Assembly (NCBI RefSeq): GCF_000715075.1
Contig: NC_134090.1
Span: 46,445,792-46,509,791 of the forward strand
Source: Nicotiana tabacum
Lineage: Eukaryota > Streptophyta > Magnoliopsida > Solanales > Solanaceae
Reading direction: 5' to 3'
Length of the DNA stretch: 64,000 nucleotides
A program made the translations under genes and the position numbers. The notes under the pieces were generated by a model. That model was not told where the DNA came from. It did not search any database and saw nothing but the letters and a program-made list of their open reading frames with translations. This document shows positions 10,543-22,077 of the stretch, piece by piece; the first letter of the stretch is position 1; every line of letters begins with the position of its first letter.

Positions 10543-10829
10543 ACTTTACTCTAGCTGTTTATTTCATTTTATTTCAGACAGTTATGTTTTCATTCAGAAT
10601 ATTAATTGCAGTACTTTAGTCGCTCGTGAACTTGTGACACCAGTTCTGGGATTTGATATCGCCGTTAGTTTAGTTTATGCACTCTATTTTAGTTTATTTC
10701 AGCTTATTGGTTCTCATTTAATTGGAATTGTTAAAAATGGCTAATACCTATATCTAATGTTGGCTTGCCTAGCAAGTGAAATGTTAGGCGACATCACGGT
10801 ACCGAGGGTGAGAATTTCGGATCGTAACA
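10543..10829 (+). mobile_element. Gypsy LTR 3' end (plus orientation), copy 2
   Basis: This about 290-base block repeats the end of the previous LTR: GCTCGTGAACTTGTGACACC, GCTTGCCTAGCAAGTGAAATG, GTTAGGCGACATCACGGTACC, ending GATCGTAACA. It has diverged clearly from copy 1, so the two are separate insertions or an old duplication. Confidence 0.65.
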
Positions 10830-11420
10830 ATAAGTTACTCATGAAGTGGTTTTGATGACATCTATAACTACCCAACCCACTAGTGATATTCTTCGTTTTG
10901 AGTCTAAGCCATTTCAACTTTTATAATACGCCACTAAGATTTAAGACTTGTCTCCCTATATACCCAACATCTCTCGTGCTATACCACCTGTAGCTTTATT
11001 ACTTTTCCATGTCAAACATCTTCATATATCTTTTTTTTTCCTCATACCAAATATTTTCATCTTTTTTTTCATACCAAACATCTTCATCTTGACTACACTT
11101 TTTTCACCATTTGGGCAAATATTTCTGTAAAAGGAACACGTTGGGTAGACTATCTGACTTTCTTACTTCAAATTGTATAATTATATTGAAAGTAAAAAGC
11201 AATATATATTTCATAAAGGATCACTTACCTTATATAAGCATTTTGTTTTAACGACAAATCACTCAAAATAACAATAGTGTTTTGACACGATTAAAATACA
11301 TAGTTCACCAAGAAAAATTACGTATACTAGTAAAAGATAGAATTTTCCTTTTCCACAATTAATTAGTAGGTGAATACTCGGTAAGAATGGCGGCCGCGCG
11401 TTTACATAATTTTTTTCTTA
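10830..11420 (+). other. Upstream region of the P450 gene
   Basis: There is no coding sequence. It is AT-rich and contains the NotI-like octamer GCGGCCGC near 11390. It probably includes the original promoter of the P450. No transposon could be identified in it. Confidence 0.4.
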
Positions 11421-11428
11421 TATAAATA
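11421..11428 (+). promoter_or_regulatory. TATA box of the P450 gene
   Basis: TATAAATA lies 81 bases before the ATG at 11509, which leaves room for a 5' leader of about 50 bases. The ATG context is GGCCATGGC, good for plant translation. Confidence 0.6.
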
Positions 11429-11508
11429 TGTGTTCTCTGCTGCTACTTTCATAATTATCTAACCCATAATCATACAAAACACTAGCAAATATTATTGTCC
11501 TATTGGCC

Positions 11509-11707
11509 ATGGCTTTTATGTTGGCAACAGTAATTTTTGCTCTTATTGTATTATTCATCTTCCATAAGTTACTAAATATCAAGAACAAGAAGAAACTTCC
11601 TCCTGGCCCAAAAGGGATTCCTATATTAGGACATCTCCATCTTTTAGGTGAAAATCCAACCCAAGATTTCTACAAATTATCCAAAAAACATGGTCCTATT
11701 ATGTACC
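11509..11707 (+). pseudogene. P450 exon 1, 5' part
   Basis: The start is ATG 11509; the TTG at 11503 is not credible. The first 20 or so residues form the membrane anchor ([17 protein letters not shown]). Basic residues (NIKNKKK) and the [18 protein letters not shown] hinge follow. It ends inside the codon after MY, where CHR-1 starts at 11708. Confidence 0.92.
11703..11707 (+). repeat. Target-site duplication GTACC, left copy (CHR-1)
   Basis: GTACC here and at 22073-22077 flank the element exactly. Five bases is the size usual for Ty3/gypsy integrases. Confidence 0.95.
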
Positions 11708-12327
11708 TGTCACGACCCTATCCCCGAACCCGATCGTGATGGCGCCTCTCGTGAAGAGAAGGCCAGCCAATTAAACCCAATTCACTTGTTAAAGCAATTA
11801 AATAACATAAAAGCAGTCTAAAACATGATATAGCAATTCTAGGTAGCGAATAATGTCAATAAAGTGCGGAAGTACAACCCAAAACAGCCCTAACCGGGAT
11901 GTCACAAGTCACGAGCATCTATGAGCCATAATACAAGTCTGCTAAGGTCATAAACTATTACAAATGTTTGAAAAGGAACAAAAATTCTAGAAGAGTAGAG
12001 ACACGGGCTGCGGATGTCTTCAGCTACCTCGTAATCTCCGAAAGGCTCGCCTAAAACTAGAGGAAATCAGCACTCCGGAGCGGAACCAGCAACGCCTGAA
12101 TCTGCACATAGGGGTGCAGGGAGTAAAGTGAGTACTCCAACTCAGTGAGTAACAAAGGTAACTAATGACTAAAAGTAAGAAAACACATAAGGCACAAGGC
12201 ATTCTATAATGAAGCAGTAAAAATCATTTAAAAACAGTAAGCCGGTGAAAAGTCGAGTAAAATCCTCTTTCAACAAGTAAACAAGTAATTGAAAGGTAAT
12301 TAAGATAAAGCAAACAAATAGAAGTTC

Positions 12328-12440
12328 GCCCCTCGGGAACAATATCAGCAAAATCCATCCCTCGGGCAACATCTCAGAATAGTACCAGCCCCTCGGGCTC
12401 AATCTCAGAACAATACCAGCCCCTCGGGCTCAATCTCACG
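12328..12440. repeat. CCCTCGGGC tandem block in CHR-1 3' LTR
   Basis: Four units of about 30 bases each carry CCCTCGGG followed by a variable CAATCTCAGAAxAxTACCAG spacer. The equivalent blocks are at 19774-19886 and, in CHR-2, at 28370-28450. Confidence 0.75.
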
Positions 12441-13610
12441 TCACAATGGGTACCCGCACTCACTAGGGGTGTACAGACTCCTGGAGGGGCCCCTTACGGC
12501 CCAAGCGCAATAACAAGCCATCTCGAGGCATCAAATCTAGGCCCTCGTCCTCATATCAATCAAGCCACCTCATGGCGAATATATATCTCAAGCCCTCAGC
12601 CTCAAATCAGTATCAGTGTTTCCTCATAATATAGGCCCTTAGCCTTACTCAGTCAAAAATCATCACAAGCCTCTCGGGCAATAGTAAAACGGTGTTTCTC
12701 AGCCGAAACATAATTTAAAATATCATTTAAGTCTTAAAACTGAGTAAACATGGCTGAGTATGAAAACAGTGGGAAATAACATAACTGAGCTCAAGTAATA
12801 AGTCAAAACAGTGAGGAAACTCAATAAATAGCCCCGAAGGGTTCAAATAGTTGGCTCTGGGCCCAATTATGGCATTCAACCCAAATAATGATGATAGCAA
12901 ATAGTTTTCAATCAAATACGCGGTAAAATCATCAATCGGGATGGACCAAGTCACAATCCCCAATAGTGCACGGCCCCATGCTCGTCATCAAGCGCGTGTC
13001 TCACCTCAACATAGCACTACGATGTGCAAATCCGGGTTTCAAACTCTCAGGACATCATTTACAATCATTATTCACCTCGAACCGGCTAAATCTCTAGCTT
13101 GCAACGCCCTTGCCCCTCGAATCGACCTCCACACACGTCGAATCTATCCAAAATCAGAACGAGGACGTCAAAATATGCTTAGGGAACAAAACCCAAGGGA
13201 AAACAATCAATAATGGGCACAAATCCCGAAATTAGAAAAATCCAAGCCCTGAGCCCACTTCTCAAAATTCAGAAATTTTTACATCATTAGATTCCTTATC
13301 TCCCCACGAGTTCATACATATCAAAAGTTCTCAAATCACACCCCAAATGGTCCTCCAAATCCCCAATCAAAAGTCCAATTTCTCAAGCCCTAGTTCTTCA
13401 ATTTTAGGCTTAGCTTTCATGATTTTCTAGGTAGAATTCACATAATAATCGAGTTTTTAGTCCAAGAATCTTACCTCCCAACGTTTCCACTTAAATCCCT
13501 CTTCAATTTCCTTGAAAATTTTCAAAAAACAAGAAACTATGGGTGAAATAAGCCCCAAAATCGCGAACAAGACGACTTAAAAACATTCTGCCCAGGCCTA
13601 TATTTCCTTC

Positions 13611-13904
13611 TTCGCGAACGCAGTGAAACCCACGCGTTCGCGAAGCACAAACTCGCGTTGACCAACTTTTCCTTTATGCGAACGCGTAATGACCATCGTG
13701 AATGCGATGCTTCGTCCAACTTAACCTTCGCAAACACGCTCACTCATCCGCGAAAGCGATGAACACTGGACCTCGAACCCATTTGACCCAATTTCCTCTA
13801 TGCGATCGCGAAGACCTTCTCGCGAACGCGATGCACCACGTGCCAGCCTTTCGTGAACGCGAAGGCTTAATAAACGCGAGGCTCCACTCGCAAACGCGAA
13901 GGGT
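13611..13904. repeat. TTCGCGAACGCG palindromic cluster in CHR-1 3' LTR
   Basis: About 14 degenerate copies of TTCGCGAACGCGA (core TTCGCGAA is a perfect palindrome) are spaced 15-35 bases apart and face both ways. Many copies differ by CG to TG or CA. The cluster ends close to the conserved CTGCCCAGG block. Confidence 0.8.
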
Positions 13905-14569
13905 AAAATCCCTGCAACAGCTGAACAACATTTTCTGCAATCTTTTCCAACTTCAAATGATCCGATTGACCACCCGAAACTCACCCGAGGCCCCCGGGAC
14001 CTCAACGAAGGCACCAACACATCTTAAAACCCCATTCAAACATATTCCAATCATCAAAACACCTCAAACAACATCAAATCACCCAAAACACATCGGATTC
14101 AAGCCTAAGTTTCTAAAATCTTCCGAAATACGCTTTTGATAAAAAACCGAACCAAACCATGTCTGAATGACCTGAAATTTAACACACACATCTTAAATGA
14201 CACAACAAAGATACTGCAACTCTCGAAATTCCATTCGGACCCCTATATCAAAATCTCGCCTATCAACCGGAAATCGGCAAAATATCAACTTCGCCAATTC
14301 AAGCCTAATTCTACTCCGGACCTCCAAAATCCATTCTGATCACACTCCTAAGTCATAAATCACCTTCCAAAGCTAACCAAACCATCAGAACTCACATCCG
14401 AGCCCTCTAATACATAAGTCAACATCCGGTTGACTTTTCCAACTTAAACCTTCTTAAAAGAGACTAAGTGTCTCAAATCTTATCAAAACCACTCCAGACT
14501 CGATCCGAGCTAACCGATACCGCAAAATACGGAGCGACAACTCATGAGACGACTGGCCGGGTCGTCATA

Positions 14570-14582
14570 TCCTCCCCAACTT
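14570..14582 (-). other. Polypurine tract of CHR-1
   Basis: On minus the sequence is AAGTTGGGGAGGA, directly before the 3' LTR. It primes plus-strand DNA synthesis. Confidence 0.8.
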
Positions 14583-16130
14583 AAACAAACGTTCGTCCTT
14601 GAACGAGTCAAGAAACATACCTGAAGCCTCAAATATGTGAGGATATCTGCTCCGCATCTCCCGCTCGGTCTCTTAGGTGGCCTCTTCCACGGGCCGACCT
14701 CTCCACTGCACTTTCACCGAAGTTATATCATTTGACCTCAACTTTCGAACCTGACGACCCAAAATAGCTACTGGCTCCACATCATAGGTCAAATCATCAT
14801 CCAACTTAACCGTGCTAAAATCCAGAACATGAGACAGATCCCCAATATACTTTCGGAGCATAGAAACATGAAATACCGGATGCACACTCGACAAGCTGGG
14901 TGGCAAAGCAAGCTCATAAACCACCTCCCCAATCCTCCGAAGCACCTCAAAAGGTCCAATGAACCGTGGACTCAATTTCCCTTTCTTCCCAAATCTCATA
15001 ACACCCTTCATGGGTGAAACCTTCAGTAGAACCTTCTCGCCCACCATGTAAGACAGATCTCGAACCTTCCTGTCAGCATAACTCTTTTGCCTCGATTGTG
15101 TTGTACGAAGCCTCTCCTGAATCACTTTGACCTTCTCCAAGGCATCCTACACCAAATATGTCCCCAATAGCCTAGCCTCACCGGGCTCGAACCAACCAAC
15201 TGGAGATCTACACCGCCTCCCATACAAAGTCTCATATGGAGCCATCTGAATACTCGACTGGAAGTTGTTGTTATAAGCAAACTCTGCAAGCAGTAGAAAC
15301 TGATCCCATGACACTCCGAAATCAATAACACAAGCACGCAACATGTCCTCTAATATCTGAATAGTGCGTTCGGACTGCCCATCCATCTGAGGGTGAAAAG
15401 CTATGCTCAACTCAACCTGAGTACCCAACTCTTAGTGCACAGATGTCCAAAACTGCGATGTAAACTGAGTTCCTCTATCTGAAATGTTGGAAACTGGGAC
15501 ACCATGCAAACGAACAATCTCCCGGATATAGATCTCTGCCAACCGCTCTGAAGAATAGGTAGTATACACAGCAATGCAGTGCACGGACTTGGTCAACCGA
15601 TCCACAATCACCCAAATAGCATCGAACTTTCTCAAAGTCCGTGGAAGTCCAACGACAAAGTCCATAGTGATCCTCTCCCACTTCCACTCTGGAATATCTA
15701 TCCGCTGAAGCAAGCCACTCGGTCTTTGATGCTCATATTTCACCTGCTGACAATTGAGACACCGAGCTACAAATCCCACAATACCTTTCTTCATTCTTCT
15801 CTACCAATAGTGTTGCCTCAAATCCTAATACATCTTTGCAGCACCCGGATGAATGGAGTACCACGAGCTATGGGCCTCTTCCAGAATCAACTCCCGAAGC
15901 CCATCCACATTACATAAATCCGGCCCTGCATCCTCAACACCCCATCATCACTAGTGGTCACATCTCTGGCATCATCATGCTGAACTCTGTCCTCAAGGAC
16001 AAGCAAATGCGGATCATCATACTGGTGCTCTCTGATGCGATTGTATAAGGAAGACCGAGAAACCATACAAGCCAATATCCGACTAGGCTCCGAAATATCT
16101 AATCTCACGACCAATTGGCCAAGGCCTGAA
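14583..16130 (-). pseudogene. Integrase with chromodomain of CHR-1, broken
   Basis: The zinc-finger end (CLNCQQVKYEHQRP) is near 15740. The DDE residues are D in MDFVVGLP (about 15660), D in ISDRGTQF (about 15480) and E in DGQSERTIQ (about 15370). The C-terminal [10 protein letters not shown] region (14673-15140) leads into a chromodomain, [19 protein letters not shown] and then [14 protein letters not shown]. The Trp expected next in the chromodomain is a TAA stop at about 14673. Stops at about 15150 and 15432 split the frame further. Chromodomains steer integration to particular chromatin. Confidence 0.9.
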
Positions 16131-17830
16131 CATCAATCGCAAGAGGTCTCTCCCCAATTCGAATATATGCCAAACTCCCCAGACTCACTGCCTTTCGGCT
16201 CAAAGCATCGGCCACCACATTGGCCTTTCCCAGAAGGTACAATATAGTGATATCATAATCCTTAAGCAACTCCACCATCTCCGCTACGTCAAATTAAGAT
16301 CCTTTTGCTTGAACAAATGCTGAAGACTGCGATGATCAGTGAACACTTCACAAGATACGCCATACAAGTAATGCCTCCAAATCTTCAATGCGTGAACTAT
16401 GGCAGCCAACTCCAAATCATGAACGGGGTAGTTCTTCTCATGGGGCTTCAACTGATGAAAAGCATAAGCAATAACTTACCCTCCTGCATCAACACATAAC
16501 CAATCCCAACTCTCGAAGCATCACAATACATTGTATATGAACCTGAAGCTGATGGCAAAACCAACACTGGAGCTGTGGTTAAAACTGTCTTGAGCTTTTG
16601 AAAGCTCTCCTCACACTCGTCCGACCATACAAATGAAGCACCCTTCTGAGTCAACTTGGTCAAGGGTGATGAGATGGATGAGAATCCCTGAACAAATGGA
16701 CGATAATAGCTTGCCAAACCAAGAAAGCTGCAAATCTCTGTGGCTGAGGACGGTCTGGGCCAACTCTAAACTGCCTCTATCTTCTTCGGATCAACCTGAA
16801 TACCCTCGCTGGACACCACGTGCCCCAAGAAAGCCACTGAACTGAGCCAAAACTCACACTTGGAGAACTTTGCATAAAGCTTCTCCTCCCTCAATCTCTG
16901 CAACACAACTCTCAAATGCTCCACGTGCTCCTCCTGAATACGCTAATATACCAGAATATCATCAATGAAGACTATGACAAACGAACCGAGATAAGGCCAG
17001 AACATGATGTTCATCAAATGCATGAACGTTGTTGGGGCATTGGTCAACCCAAAAGATATCACCAAGAACTCATACTGACCATATCGGGTCCTGAAAGCCG
17101 TCTTAAGAATATTCGAGTCCCTGATCTTCAACTGGTGATAACCTGAACGAAGATCAATCTTGGAAAACACCCTCGCTCCCTAAAGCTGGTCAAATAAATT
17201 ATCAATGCGAGGCAAAGGATACTTGTTCTTAATTGTTACCTTGTTTAATTGCCTATAATCAATGCACATTCTCATTGTTCCATCCTTCCTCTTCACAAAC
17301 AGAATCGGCGCACCCCAAGGTGACACACTAGGCCGAATAAACCCTTTATCAAGGAGTTCCTGAAGTTGTTCTTTTAATTCCTTCAACTCCGCTGGTGCCA
17401 TATGATACAACGGAATAGAAATGGGCTGAGTGCCCGGCACCAGGTCAATACCAAAATCAATATCCCTATCTGGTGGCATGCTCGGCAGGTCTGTAGGAAA
17501 CACATCGGGAAAATCTCTCACAACTGGAACAGAATCAATAATGGGAGCCTCAGCTCCGACATCCCTCACAAATGCTAGATATGAAAGGCAACCCTTCCCA
17601 ACCACATACTGGGCCTTCAAGAAAGAGATCACTCTACTAGGAACATAATCAGTCACACCTCGCCACTCGATCTGTGGCACCCCCGGCATAGCCAATATGA
17701 CTGTCTTAGCAAGATAGTCCAGAATAGAACGACACGGAGATAACCAATCCATTCCCAAAATGACATCGAAATCCACCATACTCACTAATAATAGATCCAC
17801 TCGGGTCTTCAAACCCCTGATAGTCACCAT
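16131..17830 (-). pseudogene. Reverse transcriptase and RNase H of CHR-1, broken
   Basis: The frame at 17180-17830 carries the protease C-terminus ([10 protein letters not shown]) and the RT N-terminal half ([49 protein letters not shown]). The frame at 16943-17170 carries [13 protein letters not shown] (catalytic Asp) and VFIDDILVY (the YxDD box). RNase H starts at about 16590 with YCDASRVGIGYVLMQ and continues, heavily broken, to about 16230. A stop lies between DNLFDQL and MFSKIDL, where a Gln codon appears to have become TAG. At least four frames are needed. Confidence 0.9.
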
Positions 17831-18060
17831 TCACGATCGGTATACACGGTCTACAATAACAGTATTTCCCACCGGGGTAGATACATGAACAGGTGAAGCA
17901 AGAAACTCACGGAGCGAAAGTATAATGACACATAAGAAAAGGTGGAACCAGGATCAAATAATATAGAGGCATCTCTGTGGCACACTGAAACAATACCTGT
18001 AATGATAGCATCTGAAGCAATAACATCGGGTCTGGCTAGAAGTGCATAGAAACGGTCCTA
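17831..18060 (-). pseudogene. Protease remnant of CHR-1
   Basis: By comparison with CHR-2 (33662-33945) this holds the remains of the pepsin-like domain, including the segments matching SIITGIVSV and the DPGST-FSY active-site loop. It is out of frame and damaged. Gag sequence does not follow upstream. Confidence 0.6.
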
Positions 18061-19138
18061 GCTGCCACCTGATCGACCTCCCGTACGCCTCAAACTGGAA
18101 CAAACATAGCACATAGCCATGCAATCCACTAATACATAGCAGACTCCTCCACTTGGCTCGAAGCCATAGATCAAAACATACTTTATAACTCATAATGCAT
18201 ATACTCTATTGCTGCCACAGTTTTATATTGAGATTAAACTCGATCCTTCATAAGTTCGTGAAACACAGACCATCTGGTACTTTAACTCTTATACAAATTT
18301 CGCATTCACTCTCGTAACAGTTAAACCCACTATCTTAAGCGACCCAAACTTAAATTGCAACACATATATTTCACTTATAAATGAGATCTTCTAACGGACA
18401 ACATAAGGATCACACAACCTCAGAACACTTCTCAGGAGATAACACACTTGCTTTGCCTCAACCTAGCATTTTTGTATACCTTCCACCGTCATAAACATTA
18501 CGCAGTCACCTAAACTTCCTGAGTCTGAACTAAGACCGCAACATGAAATTTACTCCACTCCCAACTAGGAAACATGTAAATATTCTTCACACACCCATAA
18601 CTCGGGGCTATACCTCAAATCAAGATAAAAATTGAGCACATAATAGTCCTTCTATCCTCCAGCAGACCCTTCTCGCGCTTCCAAATCACATGAATATATC
18701 TCAGAGTCACATCACACTCATCATGTATTTATCCAGTCATCACCTCTCTTAATAGGGACACAATAGAATATATGGATTCAGAAACACGCGCTCACGAAAT
18801 CAATAGCTCAGGGCTCAAGCTATAGGCAAAAATTTGGCCTCGAGTCCTCTAGACTGGCCCAACATCAATGCATAGAGATCATATCTCGCTGCTCGATCAG
18901 GGAATCACAATCCATCGATGCATATCCGATACCGAGCACTCATGCGCGTATACGAACGCGTGGAAGGAATTCTAATAGTTACTTTTAAAGCTGAATCAAG
19001 GACACACGATAAGAATTCAAGAATGTGAAATTATTCCTAAAGGTTCTGCAGCCTCTCGAGGATAAATAAAGACGTCTCTGTACCGTTCCACGTGACTCTA
19101 CTAAACCTGCTCATGACTCGTGAGACCTATGTAACCAA
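18061..19138 (-). other. Leader region of CHR-1, where gag is absent
   Basis: There is no ORF over 80 codons, no capsid-like motifs and no zinc knuckle. CHR-2 carries gag directly after the protease. The last 150 bases before the primer site look like the usual untranslated leader of this family (recalled). The element has therefore lost gag, or belongs to a gag-less sub-family. Confidence 0.6.
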
Positions 19139-19151
19139 GGCTCTGATACCA
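19139..19151 (-). other. Primer-binding site, initiator tRNA-Met (CHR-1)
   Basis: On minus the sequence is TGGTATCAGAGCC, an exact match to the complement of the initiator tRNA-Met 3' end. It lies three bases inside the 5' LTR. Confidence 0.93.
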
Positions 19152-19773
19152 GCTTGTCACGACCCTATCCCCGAACCCGATCGTGATGGCGCCTCTCGTG
19201 AAGACAAGGGCAGCCAACTAAACCCAATTCACTTGTTAAAGCAGTTAAATAACATAAAAGCAGTCTAAAACATGATATAGCAATACTAGGTAGAGGATAA
19301 TGTCAATAAAGTGCAGAAGTACAACCCAACACAGCCCTAACCGGGGTGTCACAAGTCACGAGCATCTATGAGCCATAATATAAGTCTGTTAAGGTCATAA
19401 ACTACTACAAATGTTTGAAAAGAAACAAAAATGCTAGAGGAGTAGAGACATAGGGCAGCGGACATCAACAACTACCTCGTAATCTTCGAAAAGCCCGCCT
19501 GGAACTGGAGGAAATCAGCACTCTGGAGCAGAACCAGCAACGCCTAAATCTGCACATAGGGGTGCATGGAGTAAAGCGAGCACTCTAACTCAGTGAGTAA
19601 CAAAGGTAACTAATGACTGAAAGTAAGAAAACACGTAAGGCACAAGGCATTCTATAATGAAGCAGTAAAAATCATTTAGAAACAGTAAGCCATGAAAAGT
19701 CGAGTAAAATCCTCTTCCAACAAGTAAACAAGTAATTGACAGGCAATTAAGATAAAGTAAACAAATAGAAGTT

Positions 19774-19886
19774 CGCCCCTCGGGCATAGTATCAGCAAAA
19801 TCCACCCCTCGGGCAACATCTTAGAACCGTACCAGCCCCTCGGGCTCAATCTCAGAACAATACCAGCCCCTCGGGCTTAATCTCAC
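19774..19886. repeat. CCCTCGGGC tandem block in CHR-1 5' LTR
   Basis: Four units, the counterpart of 12328-12440 with a few base changes. Confidence 0.75.
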
Positions 19887-21030
19887 GTCACAATGGGTAC
19901 CCGCATTCACTGGGGGGTGTACAGACTCCTGGAGGGGCCCCTTAGGTCCCAAGCGAAATAACAAGCCATCTCGTGGCATCAATTCTAGGCCCTCGGCCTC
20001 ATATCAATCAAGCCACCTCATGGCGTATATATATCTCAGGCCCTCAGCCTCAAATCAGTATAAATATTTCCTCATAATATAGGCCCTTGGCCTTATTCAG
20101 TCAAAAATCATCACAAGCCTCTCGGGCAATAGTAAAACGGTGTTTCTCAGCCCAAACATCATTTAAAATATCATTTAAGTCTTAAAACTGAGTAAACATG
20201 GCTGAGTATGAAAACAGTGGGAAATAACATGACTGAGCTCAAGTAACAAGTCAAAACAATAGGGAAAATTAATAAATAGCCCCGGAAGGTTCAAATAGTT
20301 GGCTCTAGGCCCAAATGTGGCATTCAACCCAAATAATGATGATAACAAATAGTTTTCAATCAAATACGCGGTAAAATCATCAATCAGGACGGACCAAGTC
20401 ACAATCCCCAATAGTGCACGACCCCACGCTCGTCATCAAACGTGTGTCTCACCTCAACATAGCACTACGATGTGCAAATCTGGGGTTTCAAACCCTCAGG
20501 ACATTATTTACAATCATTACTTTGCTCGAACCGGATAAACTCGCGATGCCCTTGCCCCTCGAATCAGCCTCCATCCGAACGAGGACGTCAAAATATGCTA
20601 AGGGAACAAAGCCCAAGCGAAAACAATCATTAAAGGGCACAAATCCCAAAATTACCAAAACCCAAGCCCCGGGCCCACTTCTTAAAATTCAGAAATTTTC
20701 ACATCATTAGATTTCTTATCTCCCCACGAGTTCATACATATCAAAAGTTCTCGAATCAGACCTCAAATGATCCTCCAAATCCCCAATCAAAAGTCCAATT
20801 TCTCAAGCCCTAGTTCTTCAATTTTAGGCTTAGCTTTCATGATTTTCTAGGTAGAATTCACATAATAATCGAGTTTTTAGTCCAAGAATCTTACCTCCCA
20901 ACGTTTTCCCTTGAATTCTTCTTCAGTTTCCTTCAAAAATTTCCAAAAACGAGCAGCTATGGGTGAAATAAGCCCCAAAATCGCGAACAAGATGACTTTA
21001 AAACATTCTGCCCAGGCCTATATTTCCTTC

Positions 21031-21370
21031 TTCGCGAACGCGGTCAAATCCACGCGTTCGCGAAGCACAAACTCGCGTTGACCAACTTTTCTTCTATGCG
21101 AATGCGTAATGTCCATCGTGAACGTGATGCTTCGTCCATCTTAACCTTCACGAACGCGCTCACTCATTCGCAAACGTGATGAACACTGGACCTCGAACCC
21201 ATCTGACCCAATATCCTCTACGCAATCGCAAGGACCTTCTCGCGAACGCGATGCACCACCTGCCAGCCTTCCGCGAACGCAAAGCCCTTCTCGCGAACGG
21301 GAAGGCTTAATTCTTGCCTTCCTCAACTGCCTCTTCGCGAACGCGAGGCTCCACTCGTGAACGCGGCGGG
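21031..21370. repeat. TTCGCGAACGCG palindromic cluster in CHR-1 5' LTR
   Basis: This is the counterpart of 13611-13904 but about 45 bases longer, with extra units near 21280-21340. The difference shows the cluster gains or loses units between LTRs of one element. Confidence 0.8.
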
Positions 21371-22072
21371 CAAAATCGCTGCAACAGCTGAACAACATTT
21401 TCTGCAATCTTTTCCAACTTCAAATGATCCGATTGACCACACGAAACTCACCTGAGGCCCTCGGGACCTCAACCAAAGGTACCAACACATCCTAAAACCC
21501 CATTCAAACTTGGTCCAATCATCAAAATACCTCAAACAACATCAAATCACCCAAAACACATCAGATTCAAGCCTATGTTTCTAAAATCTTCCGAAATACG
21601 CTTTTGTTCAAAAACCCAACCACACCACATCCGAATGACCTAAAATTTTACACACACCCCCAAATGACACAACGAAGCTACTGCAACTCTCAAAATTTCA
21701 TTCTGACCCCTATATCAAAATCTCGCCTATCAACCAGAAATCGCCAAAATATCAACTTCGCCAATTCAAGCCTAATTCTACTCCGGACCTCCAAAACCCA
21801 TTCCGATCACACTCCTAAGTCATAAATCACCTCCCGAAGCTAACCGAACCATCGGAACTCACATACGAGCCCTCTAATACATAAGTCAACATCCGGTTGA
21901 CTTTTCCAACTTAAACCTTGTTAAAAGAGACTAAGTGTCTCAAACCTTATCAAAACCACTCCGGACTCGATCCGACCAACCTGATACCACAAAACACGGA
22001 TAGCGAAGCACAAAGAGCATAAATAGAGAAAACAGAGTGGCAACTCATTAGACGACTGGCCTGTTCGTCACA

Positions 22073-22077
22073 GTACC
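22073..22077 (+). repeat. Target-site duplication GTACC, right copy (CHR-1)
   Basis: Identical to 11703-11707. The P450 reading resumes at 22078 with TTAAATTAGG, completing the split Leu codon. Confidence 0.95.

Larger units (their letters stand above)
11708..14569 (-). repeat. 3' LTR of CHR-1
   Basis: On plus it begins TGTCACGACCCTATCCC and ends GTCGTCATA; the matching end of the other LTR is TCGTCACA, so the last CA has become TA. Length is 2862 bases. Inside are a CCCTCGGGC repeat block (12328-12440) and a CpG-rich cluster (13611-13904). No host gene is present. Confidence 0.9.
11708..22072 (-). mobile_element. CHR-1, Ty3/gypsy chromovirus inserted in the P450 exon
   Basis: At 10,365 bases with both LTRs, it is complete at both ends and lies opposite to the P450. 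Read on minus, the order is 5' LTR (19155-22072), tRNA-iMet primer site, a leader of about 1 kb, remnant protease, RT/RNase H, integrase with chromodomain, polypurine tract and 3' LTR (11708-14569). The chromodomain and primer point to the Tekay/Del group. Gag is missing, so even when young it would have needed gag from another copy. The first 98 or so bases of the two LTRs differ at about four places by eye, so the insertion is old but not ancient. The plus-strand ends are TG at 11708 and CA at 22072. Confidence 0.93.
19155..22072 (-). repeat. 5' LTR of CHR-1
   Basis: Length is 2918 bases, beginning TGTCACGACCCTATCCC and ending CTGTTCGTCACA on plus. It aligns along its length with 11708-14569, with scattered substitutions and small indels. 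It carries the same CCCTCGGGC block (19774-19886) and CpG cluster (21031-21370). Confidence 0.92.

Noticed and set aside
11387..11400. GCGGCCGCGCG as possible vector or adaptor sequence
   Set aside because: It lies inside otherwise continuous plant-like DNA with no polylinker sites next to it.
11503..11508. Alternative TTG start for the P450
   Set aside because: Plants start at ATG; 11509 has a good context and gives the usual N-terminal anchor.
13721..14020. A 99-codon minus frame with SRSRE-like repeats in the CHR-1 LTR
   Set aside because: The repeated residues come from translating the CpG palindrome cluster; the frame is not kept in the other LTR beyond that cluster.
19139..19151. tRNA-like sequence
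   Set aside because: It is a primer-binding site complementary to a tRNA end, not a tRNA gene; no cloverleaf is present.
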